NCBI RefSeq assembly: GCF_014191305.1 | Contig: NZ_JACHWJ010000002.1 | Location: 310,001-374,000, forward strand | DNA: 64,000 bases | DNA from: Pseudoclavibacter helvolus | GTDB lineage: Bacteria; Actinomycetota; Actinomycetes; Actinomycetales; Microbacteriaceae | Direction: 5' to 3' | Shown here: in pieces, positions 58,258 to 64,000 of the stretch | Numbering within the stretch: the stretch's first letter is position 1 | Layout of the letters: each line of letters starts with the position of its first letter | Program-made: the position numbers and the translations under genes | Notes under the pieces: generated by a model | The model's database searches: none | What the model saw: only the letters and a program-made list of their open reading frames with translations | Told to the model about the DNA's origin: nothing

Positions 58258-59967
58258 ATGTCTACGACGACACCCCACAACACCTTTCCACTCGCGTTCG
58301 ACCTCCTCAGCCTGAACTGGCCAGATGGGACCCCCGCGCTCGACGCACTTTCTGGCGCCTTCCCGCCGGGCAGAACCGGCCTCGTGGGCCGCAACGGCAG
58401 CGGCAAGTCGACGCTCCTGCGCCTCCTCGCGGGCGAGCTCGCCCCGACCGGCGGAGTCCTACGGGCTGCTGCCGATGTGGCGTACCTCCCGCAGCAGCTG
58501 ACGCTCGATACCGATCTCCCGGTCACGGCCCTCCTCGGCGTCGATGCCAAGATCGCCGCCCTGCGCGCCATCGACGGTGGCTCCATCGATCCCGCCGACT
58601 ACGAAACGCTCGGCGACGACTGGGATATCGACGTGCGCGCTGAAGCCGCGCTCCGAAACCTCGGTCTCGATGAGGCGATGCTCACGCGTACCGTCGGCGG
58701 CCTCTCCGGCGGTGAGGCGATGCTCGTGGCCGTAGCGGGGCTCCGCCTCGGCGGTGCCCCCATTGTCTTGCTCGACGAGCCGAGCAACAACCTCGACCGG
58801 GATGCACGCGAGAAGCTCACCGCACTCGTCTCGTCGTGGCGGGGCACACTCGTCATCGCGAGCCACGACGAGGAGCTGCTCGAGCACGTCGACCAGATCA
58901 CCGAGCTGCGGCGAGGCGAGATCAGCCTCACGGGCGGCGGGTACTCTCTCTATCTCGAACAGCTCCAGCGCGAGCAGAACGCGGCCGCACAGGCGCTGCG
59001 CTCAGCGGAGGGTGCGCTCAAGTCCGAGCAGCGCGACCGGAGAGAGGCCGAAGCCAAGATCGCGGGCAGCCTCCGAGCCGGGAAGAAGGCGCAGGCCAAC
59101 AAGCGCGCGCCGAAGATCCTCATGAACGGGCAGAAGGCTCGGGCCCAGGTCTCCGCGGGGAAGCTGAGGGGAGAACACGACGCACGCCTGGCGGACGCTC
59201 GAGACGCCGTTGAGCGGGCCGAGGGTCGCGTGCGGGACGACGCGAGCATCCGCATCCAACTGCCTGACCCCGACGTCGCTACATCTCGTCGCCTCGCGAC
59301 CCTCGAGTTGCCCGTTGAATCCGGTGGGCTCCGGCCCGTTGTCCTCATGGGGCCGGAACGGATCGCGCTCACGGGGCCGAACGGATCGGGCAAGACCACG
59401 CTCCTCGACGCCATCGCCGCCTCGGCTCAAGCGCTTGGCGGAGGTGGCGTCGATGGCGGAGCTGGCGCCGATGCCGCCGAGGGGACAGTGCGCGTCAGCA
59501 CGCGAGGGGGAGCGTGGGTGGAGGCATCTACCTCCCGCGTCGGCTACCTGCGTCAGCGCCTCGACGGACTCGACGACGCGGCGAGCGTGCTCGAGAACGT
59601 GCAGCGATCGGCCCCCGAGACAGCCGTGCAGGAACTGCGCGCGTAGCTCGCCCGCTTCCTGCTCAGAGGCGCCGTCGTCGACAGGCCCGTCTCGTCGCTC
59701 TCCGGCGGGGAGCGCTTCCGGGTCTCGCTCGTGCGGCTCCTGCTCGCGACCCCGCCCGCGCAGCTCCTGCTCCTCGACGAGCCCACCAACAACCTCGACA
59801 GGGAGTCGGCCGCGCAACTCGTCGACGCGCTGCGCGACTACCGGGGCGCTCTGCTCGTCGTGAGCCACGACGAGCGGTTCCTCGGGCGGCTCGAACTGAC
59901 CGGGCGCCTCAAGCTGACCCGCTCCGGGGGCCTCGATCCGGCGGGCGACATCGTTGAAGAAGCCTGA
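58258..59967 (+). pseudogene. ABC-F family ATPase interrupted by one in-frame amber codon
   Basis: A single frame of 570 codons encodes a duplicated ABC-F protein (ribosome-associated ATPase; members give antibiotic resistance or act in translation), broken only by TAG at codon 463 (59644-59646). Domain 1 is complete: GRNGSGKST, LSGGEAML, IVLLDEPSNNLD. The linker and the second Walker A (GPNGSGKTT) precede the stop. LSGGERFRVSL and LLLLDEPTNNLD follow it in the same frame. A CAG (Gln) to TAG change is the simplest cause. Without readthrough the product lacks the second ATPase signature. It is preceded by a structured leader. Confidence 0.85.
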
Positions 59968-60099
59968 GACTGTGGCGGTCTCGCTGGCCGGTCTCGCAGC
60001 AGGGCCGCCGCAATGCCACAATGGACGCACGCGCGATCTACGCGTACAAGGTGTGCCTTCGGGGCAGGCCACCCGGGCAGAGTTCCAGAGGTGCTATTT

Positions 60100-60990
60100 G
60101 TGAATACTGAACTGGCTTCGTCGTACGCACGCGCGGAGGAAGCTGTTGCGCTGCGCGTGAGTGCCGCCAGCGACGTCGGAAGCGTGCGCCAGGTCAACGA
60201 GGACTCCGTGCTCGCGCGCATGCCCGTGTTCTTCGTCGCAGACGGGATGGGCGGCCACGCCTACGGCGACCGGGCGAGTCAGACGGTCGTCGCGACCTTT
60301 GACGAGGAGTTCCAAGTCGAGGAGCCTGCGACGCCTGACCGCGTCCTTCGCACCATCGACCGTGCCAACCAGGCAGTCCAGGACCTCGTGACCGAGGCCG
60401 ACGGCCCAGGCGCCGTCGCCGGCACCACGCTGTCCGGCATCGCGCTCGTCGACCTCGCGGACCTCGGCGCCGAGCTGCTGCACTGGATGATCTTCAACGT
60501 CGGCGACTCTCGCGTCTACGGCTGGAACGGCCGCGCCCTCGTGCAGGTCACCGTCGATCACTCCGCCGTGCAGGAGATGGTGGCCATGGGCCTCATCTCG
60601 GCAGCGGATGCGCTCATCCACCCCGACCGCAACGTCATAACTCGCGCAGTCGGCTCCGAGAGCGACGTCGAGGCCGACATCTGGCTCATGCCAGTGCACG
60701 GCCACCAGGTATTCCTCGTCTGCTCGGACGGCCTCACGAAGGAGCTCAGCGACGAGCAGATCTCGCAGGTCATGCTCGATTACCACTCGGACCCGGAGCC
60801 GGAACTGACGCTCGCGGAGACGCTCGTGCAGACCGCCGTCGAGGTGGGAGGACGCGACAACGTCAGCGTCGTCGTCATCGACTCCGAGTACGCCAACGCC
60901 GACCAGGCCTCCGCGATGCCGATCGTCACGACAGGGCCGATCGCTGCTCCGCCCGCGGATGACACCTTCGAAGACACGACGCCGAGGTAA
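60100..60990 (+). CDS. PP2C-family protein serine/threonine phosphatase
   Basis: A 296-aa PP2C phosphatase with the metal and catalytic motifs RQVNEDSVLA, VFFVADGMGGHAYGDRAS, FNVGDSRVYGW, VCSDGLTKELS and GGRDNVSVVVID. The GTG start at 60100 follows AGAGGTGC. It is the first of three genes (phosphatase, FHA protein, kinase) with 2-bp gaps that would form a phosphorylation switch. The stop is 2 bp before the FHA gene. The 132-bp region upstream holds no recognised promoter. Confidence 0.92.
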   Translation: MNTELASSYARAEEAVALRVSAASDVGSVRQVNEDSVLARMPVFFVADGMGGHAYGDRASQTVVATFDEEFQVEEPATPDRVLRTIDRANQAVQDLVTEADGPGAVAGTTLSGIALVDLADLGAELLHWMIFNVGDSRVYGWNGRALVQVTVDHSAVQEMVAMGLISAADALIHPDRNVITRAVGSESDVEADIWLMPVHGHQVFLVCSDGLTKELSDEQISQVMLDYHSDPEPELTLAETLVQTAVEVGGRDNVSVVVIDSEYANADQASAMPIVTTGPIAAPPADDTFEDTTPR

Positions 60991-60992
60991 CC

Positions 60993-62657
60993 ATGACCGA
61001 GGCACTCAACGAGGTCGAGGCTGAAGCTTCCGTGATCTTCCGCCAGCGCCGCCACGCCCTCCTGGTCCTGAGGCCGCTCGCGTCTTCGCAGCTGGCAGAC
61101 CCGGCCCTTGAGAGCGACGCGGGCTGCGAGGCAGGCGGCGCCCTCGGGGCGGCTCGCCTGGCTTTCGGAGACGGCGCGCTCTCGCACGACAGGGTCTTCG
61201 CGGCCCTCCTCGGTGGCGGCCCGCTCAGCGAAGTCGCCCCATTCGTGTACCTGATCGCCGAGGGCAACGGCCTTCGTGTCATCGCCAGAGGGCCGCTGCG
61301 CGTTGTCGAGCTCCCGAACGCGCCGCAGGTCGGGATCCGCCCATCGGTCATCAATTCTGGCGACGCTCTGACGTGGGTCGAGGCCGTCCTCCCAACTGCT
61401 CGAGGAGTCGAGGTCACCGTCCACGACGATCGGCGTGGGCTCGACGAGGTGCCCATCCAGCTGTTCTTCGCCGAGCGTGACGAGGAGATCTCGGAGACGC
61501 TCGCGCCTGCGAACGAGGCCCCGGAGACGGCAGCAGACCCGGACCTCGACGGCGCCGTCGGCCCAGGCGAGGCAGTGCAGGAGGGGGACATGCTCGAGGA
61601 GCAGACCCCGTCTGAGGATCGAACCCCGTCCGAGGAGCAGATTCCGTCCGACGACTCAGCAGCCGACGCGAGCGACGAACTCCCAGAGGCGACGATCATC
61701 GAGCTTCCGTCCGACGACGAGCTGGCTCTCGAGGACGGGCAGGCTCTCGAGGACGGGCAGGCTCTCGGAGACTCACTGGAATCCGGTGGAGACTCGGAGT
61801 CCGACGGCGAGCCGAACCGCGGCGCGCACACCTTCCCTGTCCCGATTCTCGACGCCGAGGCGCAGGCAGACCTGGTCGGGGAGCACGACGGTCGCACGAT
61901 TCTCAGCGACGAAGCGAGCCGCATCCGACAGGAGGCGTCAGCACGACGCGCTGCCCGCCAGGAGTCGCGGAATGACGCGGACTCGCGCTCGGAGCCACGC
62001 GAGCTCGGTGAGCACGACGGCTTCACCGTCGTGGCAGCCTCTCTGCGTGATCTTCGCGGTGGCGCGATAAATCAAGCGGGTCTCGGCGAGCTCGGTGAGA
62101 CCGTGCTCGCGCAGGCGCTGTCCTTCGAGACCCACCCGGAGGGGGGAGTTACGCCGCTCGCAACCCGGATGGCCCCGCCTGCTCCGACGACACCGACGGC
62201 TCCTCCGGTCGCCGCCGCGCCGAGCGCCTCCCCGGAGCCGTTCATCGCCCATCAATCGCCCGCACCCACCGCGCCAGACCAGCGCCGCGCGCACGGCGAA
62301 GCCGCGTACATCGTCGAACTCTCCACTGGCGGCACGGTCGAGCTCGCTGGCCCGCTTGTGCTCGGCCGAGCGCCCAACATGGGATCTGAGCAGACGGGAG
62401 GTGTCGAGCCACGCCACGTCAAGCTGTCAGGCGCCACCGACATCTCTCGCAACCACGTGCTCTTGAGCGTCGAGGGCGGCGTCATCGTGGTCACCGACCT
62501 GCACTCGCGCAATGGCACCGACGTCGTCATGCCTGGCCGCGGGCCCCAGCGCTTGCGTGCTGGCGAGCCGACCGCGGTCATGCCAGACACGGTCATCGAC
62601 CTCGGCAGCGGCATCTTCCTGACCGTGCGGAACCTGTCGATGACGGCGAGGCACTAG
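60993..62657 (+). CDS. FHA domain-containing protein with long acidic linker
   Basis: A 554-aa protein. An N-terminal domain of about 170 residues is unrecognised (VIFRQRRHALLVLRPLASSQ, VAPFVYLIAEGNGLRVIARG). The middle is acidic and disordered with short repeats (EEQTPSEDRTPSEEQIPS; LEDGQALEDGQAL, from an 18-bp tandem duplication at 61725-61760). The C-terminus is an FHA phosphothreonine-binding domain (about 435-545): LVLGRAPNMG, DISRNHVLLSVEGG, DLHSRNGTDVVM. It would read the phosphorylation produced by the adjacent kinase and removed by the phosphatase. Confidence 0.88.
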   Translation: MTEALNEVEAEASVIFRQRRHALLVLRPLASSQLADPALESDAGCEAGGALGAARLAFGDGALSHDRVFAALLGGGPLSEVAPFVYLIAEGNGLRVIARGPLRVVELPNAPQVGIRPSVINSGDALTWVEAVLPTARGVEVTVHDDRRGLDEVPIQLFFAERDEEISETLAPANEAPETAADPDLDGAVGPGEAVQEGDMLEEQTPSEDRTPSEEQIPSDDSAADASDELPEATIIELPSDDELALEDGQALEDGQALGDSLESGGDSESDGEPNRGAHTFPVPILDAEAQADLVGEHDGRTILSDEASRIRQEASARRAARQESRNDADSRSEPRELGEHDGFTVVAASLRDLRGGAINQAGLGELGETVLAQALSFETHPEGGVTPLATRMAPPAPTTPTAPPVAAAPSASPEPFIAHQSPAPTAPDQRRAHGEAAYIVELSTGGTVELAGPLVLGRAPNMGSEQTGGVEPRHVKLSGATDISRNHVLLSVEGGVIVVTDLHSRNGTDVVMPGRGPQRLRAGEPTAVMPDTVIDLGSGIFLTVRNLSMTARH

Positions 62658-62659
62658 GC

Positions 62660-64000
62660 ATGGCCGGGCAGCGACGCTCGCCAGCGGAGCCGCCCGAGAT
62701 TCCTGGCTACGTCTACCGAAAGCACTTAGGTTCCGGCGGATTCTCCGACGTGTTCCTCTACGAGCAGCAGTTCCCGAGACGGCTCGTGGCGGTCAAGGTG
62801 CTCCTCGGCGGAGACGACCTCGGCGAGACGAGCAGGCAAGCGTTCATCGGCGAAGCCAACCTCATGGCGCAGATGTCGTCACACCCCTACATCGTCACGA
62901 TCTTCCAGGCGGATGTGGCCGGCGACGGCAGGCCCTACTTCATCATGGAGTTCGCGTCGGGGCTGAGCCTGTCTGAACGCTACAAGCGCGAGCAGATCCC
63001 GGTCGAAGAGGTGCTCCGCACCGGAGTGCGCATCTCCAGCGCGGTCGCGACGGCGCACGCCGTCGGGATCTTGCACCGGGACGTGAAGCCCGCGAACATC
63101 CTCACCAACGACTTCGGCTGGCCCGCACTCACCGACTTCGGCATCTCGTCAGCGGTCGACGATGAGCTCGCCGACGCGGGCGAACTCGTCGAGGCGGCCC
63201 CGGCAGGCGGAGGCGGGCTCTCGGTCCCGTGGTCCCCTCCGGAGATGTTCGAGGACGAGCCGAAGCCGGATGTGCGCAGCGAGGTGTTCTCCCTGGGCGC
63301 CACGGTCTTCTCGCTCGTCGCCGGTCACACCCCATTCGAACGACCCGGCCAGAAGAACACCACACTCGACCTCATCTCCCGCATCGAGCGCGGAGCCATC
63401 TCACCCATCGACCGAGGCGACGTGCCCCGTTCGCTCGTGAGCGTGCTCCACAAGGCCATGGCACGAAATCCCGCGCACCGCTACCAGAGCGCGGTCGAGT
63501 TCGCCTACGCGCTGCAGCGGGTCGAGTTGGAGCTGAACTACGCGCCGACCGCAATCGATGTCCCGAACATGACGATCTCAGCGCCGGCAGCGACCGGCGA
63601 CGGGGATGTCGACGCGACGAGCCTGCGTCCCGTCTCCCTGATCAACGCACAGGTGCACGAGGGGGCAAGGGCCAGCAAGGCCGAGCTGACCTCGGCCCGC
63701 GCCGTCGTGCGCGTTGCGGCCCAGCAGGCGCCTGGTGGCTTCGCGGCACGGTACGAGACCGCCAGTGGGCCTCGCCCTGGCCGGAAGGTTCGGGGGCCAG
63801 AGCACACCGGCGGGCAGGCGATCGACGACTCCGGCCCGACCACTGCTCGCCGCATCACGACCCCGGGCCGGGCAGTTCCCGGACCCGCGCCGCTGGCACC
63901 GGACTTCGGCGGCGCATCCGCCGCTCCGAACCCCCAGTTCCCCGGCGGCAGTGCCTCGATGGCCGATGAACTGGCTCGCGTGAGTGAGGCCAACGCCGCC
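62660..64000 (+). CDS. Serine/threonine protein kinase (partial, C-terminus off the edge)
   Basis: An open frame of 447 codons to the window end. The kinase core (about residues 15-285) has a glycine loop LGSGGFSDVFLY, the lysine in VAVKVL, the catalytic loop HRDVKPANIL, DFGISSAVDD and an atypical APE region (VPWSPPEMF). After it comes a polar, Gly/Pro-rich linker, and no membrane segment is reached before the edge. It completes the phosphatase / FHA / kinase operon, 2 bp after the FHA stop. Confidence 0.9.
   Translation, partial: MAGQRRSPAEPPEIPGYVYRKHLGSGGFSDVFLYEQQFPRRLVAVKVLLGGDDLGETSRQAFIGEANLMAQMSSHPYIVTIFQADVAGDGRPYFIMEFASGLSLSERYKREQIPVEEVLRTGVRISSAVATAHAVGILHRDVKPANILTNDFGWPALTDFGISSAVDDELADAGELVEAAPAGGGGLSVPWSPPEMFEDEPKPDVRSEVFSLGATVFSLVAGHTPFERPGQKNTTLDLISRIERGAISPIDRGDVPRSLVSVLHKAMARNPAHRYQSAVEFAYALQRVELELNYAPTAIDVPNMTISAPAATGDGDVDATSLRPVSLINAQVHEGARASKAELTSARAVVRVAAQQAPGGFAARYETASGPRPGRKVRGPEHTGGQAIDDSGPTTARRITTPGRAVPGPAPLAPDFGGASAAPNPQFPGGSASMADELARVSEANAA

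Overview
The window is about 64 kb of high-GC (roughly 70% by eye) actinobacterial chromosome. GC-rich third codon positions, many 4-bp stop/start overlaps, frequent GTG starts, a DUF222-HNH protein and the overall gene mix suggest the family Microbacteriaceae. That placement is inference; no rRNA or other marker gene is present.

Layout. 0-5.2 kb (minus): a hydantoinase pair (HyuA, HyuB) with a ribose-type ABC binding protein and the start of its ATPase. 5.4-9.8 kb: a MarR regulator and a flavin monooxygenase, divergent from a luciferase-like monooxygenase / NADP-reductase / DoxX operon; two copies of one palindrome lie on the shared promoter. 9.9-14.2 kb: a ferredoxin-reductase-like flavoprotein and an NMT1/THI5-type ABC importer. 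14.4-20.1 kb: a sugar-type catabolic operon (sugar-phosphate isomerase family, DUF993 aldolase family, Gfo/Idh dehydrogenase), its LacI regulator and a glycerate kinase. LacI-type operators sit on the predicted promoters, and a near-identical site sits on the ABC importer promoter. 20.1-21.6 kb: a Fic AMP-transferase with a large inverted repeat in its promoter and a truncated macrodomain remnant. 21.7-24.4 kb: lactate permease, then a repeat- and palindrome-rich stretch around a small VOC protein.

24.4-28.7 kb is a decaying mannose-glycan locus: the GH38 alpha-mannosidase is frameshifted, one permease has an internal deletion and the other is cut off at 28.72 kb. At that breakpoint lie a divergent DUF475 membrane protein, a beta-carbonic anhydrase and a methyltransferase. 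31.2-38.1 kb: a zinc metallopeptidase and an intact sugar ABC operon with a PfkB kinase and a divergent GH4 glycosidase. 38.1-40.0 kb: two SDR genes, the second broken. 40.2-44.8 kb: an MHS-type transporter divergent from a tightly overlapped response regulator / histidine kinase / TAXI binding protein operon. 44.8-52.7 kb: DUF445 protein, small ORFs, DUF222-HNH protein, and a HAD/MocR operon flanked by two outward-facing paralogous micro-membrane-protein genes. 52.8-55.7 kb: AzlC/AzlD exporter, divergent Lrp regulator and an MFS transporter. 55.8-57.8 kb: stress-type SDR, Rho-N-like small protein and MBL-fold hydrolase. 57.9-60.0 kb: tRNA-Glu(CTC) and an ABC-F gene broken by one in-frame amber codon, with a long structured leader. 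60.1-64.0 kb: a PP2C phosphatase / FHA protein / Ser-Thr kinase signalling operon running off the edge.

The two strongest leads are the LacI-linked catabolic regulon (11.3-20 kb) and the overlapped two-component/TAXI operon. The unusual number of broken genes (seven candidates) is the main anomaly. Three of them would be restored by a one-base homopolymer change, so sequencing error must be separated from real decay.
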